Notes under the pieces: model-generated | The model's input: only the letters and a program-made list of their open reading frames with translations | Database searches by the model: none | What the model was told of the DNA's origin: nothing | Made by a program: the position numbers and the translations under genes | Assembly: GCA_903928285.1 (NCBI GenBank) | Contig: CAIYQH010000291.1 | Location: forward strand, 1 to 13,459 | Reading direction: 5' to 3' | DNA from: an uncultured Bacteroidales bacterium | GTDB lineage: Bacteria > Bacteroidota > Bacteroidia > Bacteroidales > FEN-979 | DNA length: 13,459 nt | In this document: positions 5,858 through 13,459 of the stretch, in pieces | How positions within the stretch are numbered: the first letter of the stretch is position 1 | How the letters are laid out: every line of letters starts with the position of its first letter

Positions 5858-7225
5858 ATGATGTACATAAGGCAAATTTTCTTCACCGGGATATGCCTCT
5901 TCCTAGGGGCGGGATTACCCGGGCATCTCGGGGCACAGACCACCCTGCAGAAGTATATAGAGGAGGGAATGGCCAACAACCTGGTAATGAAACAGAAAAA
6001 CATCACCCTTCAGCAGGGGCTGCAGGCACTGAAGGAGGCAAGGAGCTGGTTTTATCCGTCGGCCGGTTTTACAGGCGATTATACCTGGGCCGAAGGGGGG
6101 CGAACCATTTCGTTTCCGGTGGGCGACCTGCTGAACCCGGTCTATTCGACACTCAACCAGATAACCCATTCCGCCAAATTTCCCACGATCGCCAACAGCG
6201 AATTCCAGCTGCTGCCGCAGAACTTCTATGATGCCCGCATCCGCGTGGCATATCCTGTTCTGAATACCGACCTTTATTATAACTACAGGATCAAAAAGGG
6301 GGAGATCCGCCTGGCGGAGTATGAGATCGAGATCTACCGCCAGGAGCTCACCCGCGAGATTGAGACTGCCTATTATAATTTCTGCCTTGCAACCGATGCC
6401 GAAAAAATCTATGAGAGCGCGATGGCGCTTGTAAACCGCAATCTCCAGGTAAACCAGTCACTGGTGCGGAATGGTAAAGGTTTGCCTGCAAATGTACTCC
6501 GTGCTGAAAGTGAAACGGAGGTCATAACCTCCAGGCTGAGGGAGGCCCAAAACCAGCAAAAGAATGCACGAGCGTGGTTTAATTTCCTGTTGAACCGCTC
6601 CCTTTCCGATTCTGTAAATTATGAAATTCAGCCCTTCCCCGACGATCTTACGCAGTCGCTCTCGGCCGACCCCTCAACTGGGAACCGAAGCGAACTGAGG
6701 GAAATCAGTACCGCCATCAGCATCCGCCATTCGGAACTCAGCATGAACAGGAACTTAGCTGTGCCTAAAGTCAACACCTTTGTCGACCTGGGTTCCCAGG
6801 CCTCCGGCTGGGCGTTCGACAGCCAAAGCAGGTATTTCATGGCCGGGTTGCGGGTAACCGTGCCCGTTTTCGAAGGGTTCCGCAACAGGACAAAGATCAG
6901 CCGGACGAGGCTTGACCTGGAGGATCTGGCCATCCGGATGGAAAATACGGGCCGCCAGATAAAAGTTGCAGCCGACATGGCCAGGAATAATCTAAATACG
7001 GCCATGGTAAACCTTTCCTCCTCTGAGAAGCAATACCAGAGCGCCCGCGCCTATTTCAGCCTCGTGGAAAAGGGCTATACCGAAGGCATCAACAGCCTGC
7101 TGGAATTCATGGATGCCAGGAACCAGTTCACCGCTTCCGAGATCCAGGTTAAACTCAACAGGTACAAGGTATTGTCGGCCTATACCGACCTGAAACGTCA
7201 AACCGCATCCTCCACGCTTCAATAA
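5858..7225 (+). CDS. TolC family outer-membrane efflux channel
   Basis: This 455-residue protein has a signal peptide with likely cleavage after Ala26 (GHLGA-Q). The mature part begins TTLQKYIEEGMANNLVMKQKNI, the typical start of an outer membrane efflux protein (OEP, PF02321). Two homologous halves follow, each with long amphipathic helices for the periplasmic tunnel and beta segments for the outer-membrane barrel. The second half contains AGLRVTVPVFEGFRNRTKI and ends with the conserved run EKGYTEGINSLLEFMDARNQ. Length is normal for the family. It should provide the outer-membrane exit for the RND pump encoded two genes downstream. ATG codons stand at both 5858 and 5861; either may be used. 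The adaptor gene begins 9 bases after its stop, so the genes are surely co-transcribed. Substrate unknown. Confidence 0.92.
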   Translation: MMYIRQIFFTGICLFLGAGLPGHLGAQTTLQKYIEEGMANNLVMKQKNITLQQGLQALKEARSWFYPSAGFTGDYTWAEGGRTISFPVGDLLNPVYSTLNQITHSAKFPTIANSEFQLLPQNFYDARIRVAYPVLNTDLYYNYRIKKGEIRLAEYEIEIYRQELTREIETAYYNFCLATDAEKIYESAMALVNRNLQVNQSLVRNGKGLPANVLRAESETEVITSRLREAQNQQKNARAWFNFLLNRSLSDSVNYEIQPFPDDLTQSLSADPSTGNRSELREISTAISIRHSELSMNRNLAVPKVNTFVDLGSQASGWAFDSQSRYFMAGLRVTVPVFEGFRNRTKISRTRLDLEDLAIRMENTGRQIKVAADMARNNLNTAMVNLSSSEKQYQSARAYFSLVEKGYTEGINSLLEFMDARNQFTASEIQVKLNRYKVLSAYTDLKRQTASSTLQ

Positions 7226-7234
7226 TCCAAGATC

Positions 7235-8278
7235 ATGAAAAAAAACTATTTATACATGCTGCTATTCCCGGTCATGCTGGCCGGTTGCAGCCATCAGGCA
7301 GGCGATACGCCTGACCTCTCCGGCGCTCCTGTGCCCGTAAAGGTCGTTACCCTTTCCCAACAGGTGGTCAGCGAACCTGTGTATTCCTCCGGCAGCTTCA
7401 CCACCGACGACGAGACCATCCGATCTTTTAAAACAGGGGGTGTCGTCCAGCGTTTGTTCGTGAGGGAGGGCGATGCCATTAAAAAGGGAGAGCTGCTGGC
7501 AACGCTCGACCTGACCGAGATTGCCGCGCAGGTTACCCAGGCAACGCTGGCCTGTGAGAAGGCGCAGCGGGATTATAAACGGGTCAGCAATCTCTACCGC
7601 GACAGTGTGGTGACCCTCGAGCAGTTTCAAAATGCAGCCACCGGACTCGACATCGCCCGCGAACAGCTGACGGCGGCCCAATTCAACAGGACCTTTTCCG
7701 AAATCAGGGCTGCCGGGGATGGCTTCATCCTGCGAAAGTTTGTAAACGAGGGGCAGGTAGTCGGGCCGGGAACACCTGTTTTCCAGACCAATGGCGCCGG
7801 CAACGGCAACTGGATCCTGCGGGTGGCTGTCAGCGACGGCCAATGGAGCAGCCTGGCCATCGGCGACCCGGCTGTAATCAGCACCGACCTTCCGGAGATG
7901 AGATCAGCCGGGGCATTTGTCATGCATAAGTCCGAAGGGGTCGATCCCGTGTCGGGTACCTTTACCATCGACCTGAAACCGTCGACAAGCCTGGGCCGGT
8001 TTGTTGCCTCAGGCATGTTCGGCAAGGCGGTTATCACCCCGGCGCGCGGCCGCAAATGCTGGCTAATACCCTACGATGCACTGCTCGACGGGGATGGGAA
8101 CAAGGGCTATGTCTTTGTGACCAGCGACGGTCATAAGGCTTCCAGGGTCAAGGTCTCCATTGCAGGGATTACCCGCGACCATGTGATGATCGACGGCGGA
8201 CTGGAAGGCTGCAATACCTTGATCGTCACCGGGAGCGCCTATCTTACCGACCAATCCCCGATCACCGTCGTTCACTGA
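7235..8278 (+). CDS. RND efflux periplasmic adaptor (membrane fusion protein), lipoprotein
   Basis: This 347-residue protein opens with a lipoprotein signal, MKKNYLYMLLFPVMLAGC, whose lipobox LAGC puts the lipidated cysteine at 18. It would therefore be anchored in the inner membrane by lipid rather than a helix. Next come the two halves of the lipoyl-like barrel-sandwich domain (GGVVQRLFVREGDAIKKGEL, and IRAAGDGFILRKFVNEGQVV). They are split by a helical hairpin (about residues 95-145, TQATLACEKAQRDYKRVSNL onward) that would contact the TolC-like channel. A beta-barrel domain and a C-terminal membrane-proximal domain complete the HlyD/AcrA layout. The length is at the short end for the family but the domain order is complete. 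It bridges the RND pump downstream and the channel upstream. Confidence 0.92.
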   Translation: MKKNYLYMLLFPVMLAGCSHQAGDTPDLSGAPVPVKVVTLSQQVVSEPVYSSGSFTTDDETIRSFKTGGVVQRLFVREGDAIKKGELLATLDLTEIAAQVTQATLACEKAQRDYKRVSNLYRDSVVTLEQFQNAATGLDIAREQLTAAQFNRTFSEIRAAGDGFILRKFVNEGQVVGPGTPVFQTNGAGNGNWILRVAVSDGQWSSLAIGDPAVISTDLPEMRSAGAFVMHKSEGVDPVSGTFTIDLKPSTSLGRFVASGMFGKAVITPARGRKCWLIPYDALLDGDGNKGYVFVTSDGHKASRVKVSIAGITRDHVMIDGGLEGCNTLIVTGSAYLTDQSPITVVH

Positions 8279-8376
8279 TCAATAGGCTGATGGAAAAGCC
8301 CTGTTAACCGGTAATAGCGAACCGTAATTGGCCATACAGGAAATCCCGGGTGGCCCGGAAAAATAAAAAACATCCA

Positions 8377-11300
8377 ATGAAAATCACAGAATTAGCCATA
8401 AAAAATCCACAGTTTACGCTGGTCATGTTCCTGATGGTTGTCGTGCTGGGAATCACCACCATCCTGAATATGCCGCGTTCGGAGGACCCGGAGATGGAAA
8501 GCCCGATGTTCCCGGTCGTGATCATCTACCCGGGTACCAGCCCCAGGGATATGGAGGAGCTGGTGGTCAACCCGCTGGAGAAAAAGTTATATTCGCTCGA
8601 AGATATCAAGCGTATCAAAAGCCGCAGCGGGGAAGGAATTGCCGTGCTCACAGTGGAATATGCCCACCACAGCAGCGTGGAGTCAAAATACCAGGAGCTG
8701 GTTCGGGAAGTCAACTCCATGCGCAAGGATCTTCCACAGGAAATTTTCAGCATGGAGGTGCAGAAGATCACCCCCTCCAGCGTGAATGTGATCCAGGCTG
8801 CCCTGGTTTCGGAAAATGCATCCTCTGAAAAACTCAGGAAACAGGCGGAAAACCTTCAGGACGAGCTGGAAAAGATCCCGGCGCTGAAAAACGTGGAGAT
8901 CCACGGGCTGGCTGAACAGCTGGTCAGGGTGGACCTGCATCCAGAGAAGATGGCAAGGATGAACCTCCCGCTGAACGTGGTGTTTGCTTCTATCGAAAGC
9001 GAATTGTCGGCAATACCCGGGGGTAACATTGAAGCCGGGAGCAGGACTTATAATGTCAAAACTTCGGGCAAATTCACCAGTGTGGAGGAGATCAAAAATG
9101 CCATCGTCTATTCTGCCAATGGCAGGAATGTCTTTTTGCGGGATATTGCCGATGTTTACCAGCAGGTTGAGTCGTCCGACTATATCACCCGGCTGAACGG
9201 TCACCGTTGTGTATTCGTGGTGGCGGCCCAGAAACCGGGGGAGAATATCACGGCAACGCAGAAGCTCTGGAAGCCTGTTATCGAACGATTCAAAAAGAGC
9301 CTGCCCCCCTCTATCGCGCTGGTACACCATTTCGACCAGGCCGACAATGTCAACAACCGGCTTTCAGGGCTGGGCACCGACTTCCTGATCGCCATCCTGC
9401 TCGTGGCCTTTACCTTGCTGCCGCTGGGCTTTCGTTCATCGTTGGTGGTAATGATCTCCATCCCGCTCTCATTGGCCATCGGGATCATCCTGCTCAACAT
9501 GACCGGGTATACCCTCACGCAGCTCAGCATCGTAGGCCTGGTGGTAGCGCTCGGCCTGCTGGTCGACGACAGCATCGTGGTGATCGAGAATATTGAACGG
9601 TGGATGCTGCTGGGTTTCAGCAGGAAGGAATCGGTGGTAAAGGCGACGAAGCAGATTGGTCTCGCAGTGGTCGGATGCACCGTGACCCTGATCATCGCCT
9701 TCATGCCGCTGGCCTTCATGCCCGAAGCCTCCGGTGATTTTATCCGCGGGCTCCCCATGGCCGTGATGATGAGCGTGCTGGCCTCCATGGTGGTGTCGCT
9801 TACCATCATCCCGCTGATCTCGGGGACCATCCTGAAGGAACATGCAGTCCCTTCGCAGGGAAATATCTTTATGCGCGGGCTTAAAAGGTTGCTGATCAGC
9901 GGTATCTATTCCAAAACCCTCGACAGGGCCCTTACCCGCCCCTGGATCACGGCGGGCATTGCCCTGGTATTCTTTACCGGTTCGCTGGTTCTTTTCAAAG
10001 TTGTCGGGTTCAGTCTCTTCCCGGCATCGGAAAAACCCCAGTTCCTGGTCCGTATTGAAACACCGCTACAGTCGGGACTGGCCTACACCGACTCGGTCAC
10101 ACGCGATATTGAGCGCCAGCTTGCAAAAATACCCCGCGTGAAATATTTTGCCTCGAACGTAGGCAAGGGCAATCCGCAGGTCTATTATAACGTGATCCAG
10201 ACCAACCTCCGCACCGATTTTGCCGAAATATTCGTACAACTCGCAGAACATACGGCTGCAAAGGAAAAGGTCGAACTGATTGAATCGCTCCGGAAAAAGT
10301 GGACCGGTTATGCCGGGGCACGCGTGGAGGTCAAGAATTTCGAACAGGGTCCGCCGGTTGCTGCCCCGGTTGAAGTGCGGATCTTCGGAGATAACCTTGA
10401 TACCTTGCGAACCCTGGCTGCCCGCGTGGAAAAGCTGCTGATTGCAACCCGGGGTACCCTCTATGTCAACAATCCTGTCAGTAATCTCAACACCGACATC
10501 GTGGTAAGGGTGAATAAGGAAAAGGCCATGCAGCTGGGGGTTCCCACCATCAATATCGGGCGCACCGTGAGGATGGCGGTGGCAGGTATCCGTGCAGGCC
10601 GGTTTACCGACGCAGAGGGGACCGGTCATGATATCCTTGTGGGGACCCCTCATGACGGGAAACCCAGGATGGATGTATTCAACAATCTCTATGTGAACAA
10701 CTATGCCGGTAACGCCTTTCCGCTGCACCAGCTCGCCGCGCTCACCATGGAGGCTTCCCCCCTCTCGGTCAACCACCTGAACAAGAGCCGCACCGTTTCC
10801 ATCACCGCTTTTGTGCAGAAGGGATACCTCAATGATAATGTCAACACCGAGGTGATCGCCCGGATGAGCCGGTTTCCCATGCCGGCCGGTTACGCCTACG
10901 CCATGGGAGGCGAATTTGAAAGCCGGAACGAGTCGTTCGGCGGGTTCGCCGGAATTATCATCGTTGCCGCATTCCTGTTTTTTGCGGTGCTGATCCTGCT
11001 CTTCAAGTCGTTCCGCAACACCCTGATCGTGCTTTCGGTGATACCGCTGGGGCTGGTCGGTGCCATGACAGCCCTGTGGATTACCGGCAATTCCGTGTCG
11101 TTTGTCGCCATGATCGGTTTGATCGCCCTGGCGGGGATCGAGGTGAAGAACACCATCCTGCTGGTCGATTTTACCAACCAGATGCGCAGGGATGGTGTTG
11201 CACTGGAGGAGGCGATCCGCAGCGCCTCCGAGATCCGGTTCCTGCCGATCATTCTCACCTCGCTCACCGCTATCGGCGGGCTGATGCCCATCGCCATCTC

Positions 11301-11418
11301 AACCAACCCGCTGATCTCACCGCTGGCCATCGTCATTATCGGCGGACTGATCAGCTCTACCCTGCTTTCACGTATCGTGACACCGGTGGTGTACAAATTG
11401 ATGCCGCCAGTACTGTAG
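8377..11418 (+). CDS. RND family efflux pump permease (AcrB/HAE-like)
   Basis: The ATG at 8377 gives 1013 residues beginning MKITELAIKNPQFTLVMF, the usual start of these pumps; an in-frame GTG at 8350 would add nine atypical residues, so I reject it. The protein has the duplicated RND layout: helix 1, a large periplasmic loop, a helix bundle, then the same again. The proton-relay acids are present in helix 4 as GLLVDDSIVVIEN (Asp397, Asp398). The matching lysine in helix 10 is Lys924 (GIEVKNTILLVDF). These correspond to Asp407, Asp408 and Lys940 of E. coli AcrB, so the pump should be proton-driven. Paired hydrophilic acids and no metal-pump hallmark favour drugs, lipids or other amphiphiles over metal ions, but the substrate is not determinable. 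It is the last gene of the tetR-tolC-adaptor operon, 98 bases after the adaptor, with no extra promoter evident. Confidence 0.93.
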   Translation: MKITELAIKNPQFTLVMFLMVVVLGITTILNMPRSEDPEMESPMFPVVIIYPGTSPRDMEELVVNPLEKKLYSLEDIKRIKSRSGEGIAVLTVEYAHHSSVESKYQELVREVNSMRKDLPQEIFSMEVQKITPSSVNVIQAALVSENASSEKLRKQAENLQDELEKIPALKNVEIHGLAEQLVRVDLHPEKMARMNLPLNVVFASIESELSAIPGGNIEAGSRTYNVKTSGKFTSVEEIKNAIVYSANGRNVFLRDIADVYQQVESSDYITRLNGHRCVFVVAAQKPGENITATQKLWKPVIERFKKSLPPSIALVHHFDQADNVNNRLSGLGTDFLIAILLVAFTLLPLGFRSSLVVMISIPLSLAIGIILLNMTGYTLTQLSIVGLVVALGLLVDDSIVVIENIERWMLLGFSRKESVVKATKQIGLAVVGCTVTLIIAFMPLAFMPEASGDFIRGLPMAVMMSVLASMVVSLTIIPLISGTILKEHAVPSQGNIFMRGLKRLLISGIYSKTLDRALTRPWITAGIALVFFTGSLVLFKVVGFSLFPASEKPQFLVRIETPLQSGLAYTDSVTRDIERQLAKIPRVKYFASNVGKGNPQVYYNVIQTNLRTDFAEIFVQLAEHTAAKEKVELIESLRKKWTGYAGARVEVKNFEQGPPVAAPVEVRIFGDNLDTLRTLAARVEKLLIATRGTLYVNNPVSNLNTDIVVRVNKEKAMQLGVPTINIGRTVRMAVAGIRAGRFTDAEGTGHDILVGTPHDGKPRMDVFNNLYVNNYAGNAFPLHQLAALTMEASPLSVNHLNKSRTVSITAFVQKGYLNDNVNTEVIARMSRFPMPAGYAYAMGGEFESRNESFGGFAGIIIVAAFLFFAVLILLFKSFRNTLIVLSVIPLGLVGAMTALWITGNSVSFVAMIGLIALAGIEVKNTILLVDFTNQMRRDGVALEEAIRSASEIRFLPIILTSLTAIGGLMPIAISTNPLISPLAIVIIGGLISSTLLSRIVTPVVYKLMPPVL

Positions 11419-11542
11419 ACCGGCCAACCAGGATTTTTCCCTGTGTTTGATGGCATCAGTTGAAGGGAACCAGCGTCAACGTTGAAAAAATTCCGGTTGT
11501 GCCCGAAAGTTCTCAGCATGGAGCGTTCTATTCTTCTGTCAT

Positions 11543-11565
11543 AGTCGTCGAAGAGACGATTTTTT
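11543..11565 (+). terminator. Probable rho-independent terminator of the efflux operon
   Basis: TCGTC (11545-11549) pairs with GACGA (11555-11559) across a 5-base loop, followed by six Ts (11560-11565). The stem is short but can be lengthened by a G-T and an A-T pair. It lies 125 bases after the RND stop, in the convergent gap before the response regulator. No T-run on the minus side, so it should act on plus-strand transcripts. Confidence 0.5.
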
Positions 11566-11602
11566 ATCCTTACCTATTCGTTTTGGGAATAAATTTCAAA
11601 TA

Positions 11603-11622
11603 GAGACGCAAAAGCGCGTATC
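11603..11622. repeat. Imperfect stem-loop in the convergent gap, just past the response regulator stop
   Basis: GAGACGC (11603-11609) pairs with GCGTATC (11616-11622) with one mismatch and a 6-base loop. On the minus strand it follows the response regulator stop within 3 bases and is trailed by TCTATTTGAAATTT, so it could be a weak terminator for the two-component operon. The TAGAGACGC half also resembles widespread intergenic palindromes with that end, of which this would be a decayed copy. Confidence 0.3.
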
Positions 11623-11624
11623 AC

Positions 11625-12380
11625 CTACCTTCCCAGCCACTCCTTGAAGTCGTTGACCCGCTCGCGGCTTACGATTGAATTGTCATCCTGCAGGTTGGGT
11701 GCGGTGATCTTCAAACGGCTGTTGAAGTAGGTACCGGTTTTGCGGATGGCGTTGATGTTGATGATCACCTTCCTGTTGATCCTGAAAAACCCGGCAGGAT
11801 CCAACATAGGTTCCAGCTGGTCGAGGGTGAAATCGACGGGATAGAGATGATTGGTAACGGTTGAAAGCAGCACAATGCCGTCTTCAAATATGAAATGTCC
11901 AATTTCATCGGTTTTTACAGAAACGATACTTTCGCCGATCCTGATCATAAACCTGCTTTTGTACTGTTTGTTCATGGTTTGCCAGGCGTTCACGATATTT
12001 TCGGCAATAAGGGAAATATCTTTCCTGCCATATTTTTTAAACTTACCGATGGCCTGGCCAAGCTCCTCCATTCCGACCGGCTTCAGCAGGTAGTCAACAC
12101 TGTTGAATTTAAAGGCGCGGATGGCATATTCATCATAGGCCGTGGTAAAGATGATCGGGGCATCTATGGAGATTTGGTTGAAAATTTCGAAACTCAACCC
12201 GTCGGCAAGATGGATATCCACGAAGAGCAGGTCGGCCTTTAACCCCGTCATAAAGGCGTGAACGCTTTGTTTGACGGAATCGAAGATCCCCAGCACCTGG
12301 ATGGCGGGATCCGTTTTTTTCAGCAGGTTGCAAAGATGTTCTGCCGAAAGCAATTCGTCTTCAATGATGACAACATTCAT
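11625..12380 (-). CDS. LytR/AlgR family response regulator (receiver + LytTR DNA-binding domain)
   Basis: This 251-residue protein starts with a complete receiver domain: acidic pair Glu7/Asp8 (VVIIEDE), phosphoacceptor Asp55 (LLFVDIHLADG), switch Thr79/Thr80 (IIFTTAYDEYAIRAF) and Lys100 in LLKP. After a linker (about 115-142) comes a LytTR domain (about 143-251), recognised by the segment FFRINRKVIININAI (198-212) and a C-terminal SRERVNDFKEWLG. It should be phosphorylated by the kinase encoded immediately upstream; its ATG overlaps the kinase stop by 4 bases, implying translational coupling and matched amounts. LytTR proteins bind DNA through beta strands, usually at direct-repeat sites in target promoters; I see no obvious paired site in this window. 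The target genes are therefore unknown. Confidence 0.93.
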   Translation of the reverse strand: MNVVIIEDELLSAEHLCNLLKKTDPAIQVLGIFDSVKQSVHAFMTGLKADLLFVDIHLADGLSFEIFNQISIDAPIIFTTAYDEYAIRAFKFNSVDYLLKPVGMEELGQAIGKFKKYGRKDISLIAENIVNAWQTMNKQYKSRFMIRIGESIVSVKTDEIGHFIFEDGIVLLSTVTNHLYPVDFTLDQLEPMLDPAGFFRINRKVIININAIRKTGTYFNSRLKITAPNLQDDNSIVSRERVNDFKEWLGR

Positions 12381-13402
12381 TTGGCTGACAGTAAAGGGAT
12401 TTTTACAATAAACGAGCTGGCGTTTTGTATCACCTCCACAGGGCTGGCGGTGAAAAACTGGTACCTTGCCCTGATATTCTGCAGTCCGGTCTGCGATCCC
12501 GGTTCATGCTGCGGGCGCAGTTGCAGGTTGTTGGCGACCATGATCTTCTCCTCTTCCGAAACAACGGATATCGATAAGGGAAATTCCGAAGAAGTTTCAT
12601 TGTGTTTGATGGCGTTTTCGATCAGGATCTGGAGCGCCATCGGAGGAATAACCCTGGAAAGGTCCTCTTTTTTAATATCAGTCGTGATGATCAGGTTCTG
12701 CCCAAAGCGGATGTCAAGCAGGAAAATATAGGAACGGATAAACAACAGTTCCTGTTCCACGGTAACCAGTTCGCTGTTTTGATTATCAAGCAGGTAGCGG
12801 TAAACCTTCGACAGCTGGTTGATGAATTCCACAGCTTTATCCTGGTCTTTGTATACAAGGGATGAAAGGACACTCAGGTTGTTGAATAAAAAGTGAGGGT
12901 TGATCTGGTTTTTCAGGTTCTGCAGTTGTGCCTGCAGACTTTCGGCCCGGAATTTCTCAATTTCGATCAGCGAGTTTTTCCAGTGCCTGAAAAACTGGGC
13001 GCTGATTTCAAGGGTCAGCAACAGTACCGACATCAGGACCAGCGCCCCCAGGATGATCATGGAGATCTGCAGGAAGTCCTTCCTGTAGAAGAAGATTTGA
13101 TTGGTGAACCGGTTTACAAAAAAGGAGAGGATGTAAATAACCAGGGCACTGTATATCACGCTGACCGGAAGATGAATCAGGATTCGTTTGACGGGTTGTT
13201 TGATCCAGGAATAGTGCCTGTTCAACCACGCGTCGATACGGAGGTTCCCCTCCCAGACGATGATGGTGATCATAATCGACTGGAGGAAATCGGCGAGACG
13301 TGGGATCGGTCCGTTTTCACAAGGAACAAATTTGGCAAGGATAAACGAAAGCAGGATCCCCAGCAGGGTCATGTAGATAAAGCGGCTCTTGTTGCGAAGC
13401 AT
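12377..13402 (-). CDS. LytS-like sensor histidine kinase (His_kinase PF06580 type, four membrane helices)
   Basis: This 341-residue kinase has about four N-terminal helices (roughly 9-25, 38-52, 74-95 and 112-132) with only short outside loops. It has no recognisable separate sensor domain, so the signal is probably sensed in or near the membrane. A linker helix leads to QAQLQNLKNQINPHFLFNNL, the histidine box of the PF06580 family, with His170 as the likely phosphorylated residue. The ATP-binding part shows the N-box QILIENAIKHN (258-268) and a reduced glycine box GSQTGLQNIRARY (302-314), both typical of this family. It is the first gene of a two-gene operon with the response regulator. Such pairs are abundant in Bacteroidota and mostly of unknown input. 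No convincing promoter or Shine-Dalgarno is visible in the 57 bases before the ATG. Confidence 0.92.
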   Translation of the reverse strand: MLRNKSRFIYMTLLGILLSFILAKFVPCENGPIPRLADFLQSIMITIIVWEGNLRIDAWLNRHYSWIKQPVKRILIHLPVSVIYSALVIYILSFFVNRFTNQIFFYRKDFLQISMIILGALVLMSVLLLTLEISAQFFRHWKNSLIEIEKFRAESLQAQLQNLKNQINPHFLFNNLSVLSSLVYKDQDKAVEFINQLSKVYRYLLDNQNSELVTVEQELLFIRSYIFLLDIRFGQNLIITTDIKKEDLSRVIPPMALQILIENAIKHNETSSEFPLSISVVSEEEKIMVANNLQLRPQHEPGSQTGLQNIRARYQFFTASPVEVIQNASSFIVKIPLLSAK

Positions 13403-13429
13403 AGGTTATGGATTAATATTTTCCCGGCC

Positions 13430-13459
13430 GCTCCCCGCCCGCCATCAGGCGCGGGGAGC
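13430..13459. repeat. GC-rich hairpin at the right edge, upstream of the kinase
   Basis: GCTCCCCGC (13430-13438) pairs exactly with GCGGGGAGC (13451-13459). Inside, GCC and GGC pair around an ATCA loop, leaving a two-base bulge. The stem reaches the last base of the window and may extend further. No T-run follows on the minus strand. It may be a REP-like palindrome or the terminator of a gene outside the window. Confidence 0.5.

Noticed and set aside
8350..8376. GTG at 8350 as start of the RND pump
   Set aside because: It adds nine basic residues not typical of the family. The ATG at 8377 gives the usual MKITELAIKNPQF start with the first helix at the expected distance.
8279..8376. Possible hairpin or promoter in the adaptor-pump gap (CCTGT...ACAGG with AACCG repeats)
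   Set aside because: Arms are only five bases with a loop of about 30, there is no T-run, and no TTTG/TAnnTTTG pair is present; I see nothing convincing in this 98-base gap.
9201..10776. Two overlapping long minus-strand frames within the RND pump gene (9201-9830 and 10066-10776)
   Set aside because: Both lie inside the intact pump gene with conserved proton-relay motifs, and their compositions are those of antisense shadows.
11419..11542. Small gene or gene remnant after the RND pump
   Set aside because: Only very short frames are present and none resembles a known protein; it reads as a plain 3' untranslated stretch before the terminator.

Overview
The window looks like an ordinary chromosomal stretch from a Bacteroidota (Bacteroidetes) bacterium of roughly even base composition. 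Four things point there. The ABC transporter is of the GldA/GldF/GldG type, followed by a DUF4340 gene. The signalling pair is a four-helix LytS-like kinase with a LytTR regulator. Promoter-like sites have the TTTG and TAnnTTTG form typical of the phylum. Almost no gene has a Shine-Dalgarno sequence. No rRNA, tRNA, CRISPR array, transposase or phage gene is visible. No gene-free stretch exceeds 300 bases; the longest, about 230 bases, lies between gldA and the tetR-like gene.

Layout. (1) Bases 1-455, minus strand: the first half of an exported dienelactone-hydrolase-family protein, cut by the window edge at its predicted catalytic cysteine. (2) 475-4971, minus strand: an ABC transporter cluster in the order gldA, gldF, gldG, DUF4340, closed by a strong hairpin terminator at 475-509. 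A palindrome-ended repeat of about 89 bp sits between gldA and gldF. (3) 4972-5202: a divergent control region with a gldA promoter, a perfect 28-bp palindrome, and a tetR promoter whose spacer holds a 17-bp operator-like palindrome. (4) 5203-11418, plus strand: a regulator-plus-efflux operon (TetR, TolC-like outer-membrane channel, lipoprotein membrane-fusion adaptor, RND pump) ending in a terminator near 11543-11565. (5) 11625-13402, minus strand and convergent with the pump operon: a response regulator and histidine kinase overlapping by 4 bp. A GC-rich hairpin lies at the right edge.

How it works together. The plus-strand operon encodes a complete tripartite pump spanning inner membrane, periplasm and outer membrane. 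It is probably repressed by its own first gene: an operator-like palindrome lies inside the tetR promoter and a 14/17 relative lies just before the tolC start. The minus-strand Gld-type cluster encodes an ATPase, a six-helix permease and two membrane-anchored extracytoplasmic proteins; its cargo is unknown. The LytS/LytTR pair is a separate sensory unit with no visible target here.

I see no strong case for a wholly new system. The items most worth checking are the paired TetR operator candidates, the repeat splitting gldA from gldF, the 28-bp palindrome and the four-gene Gld-type cluster.
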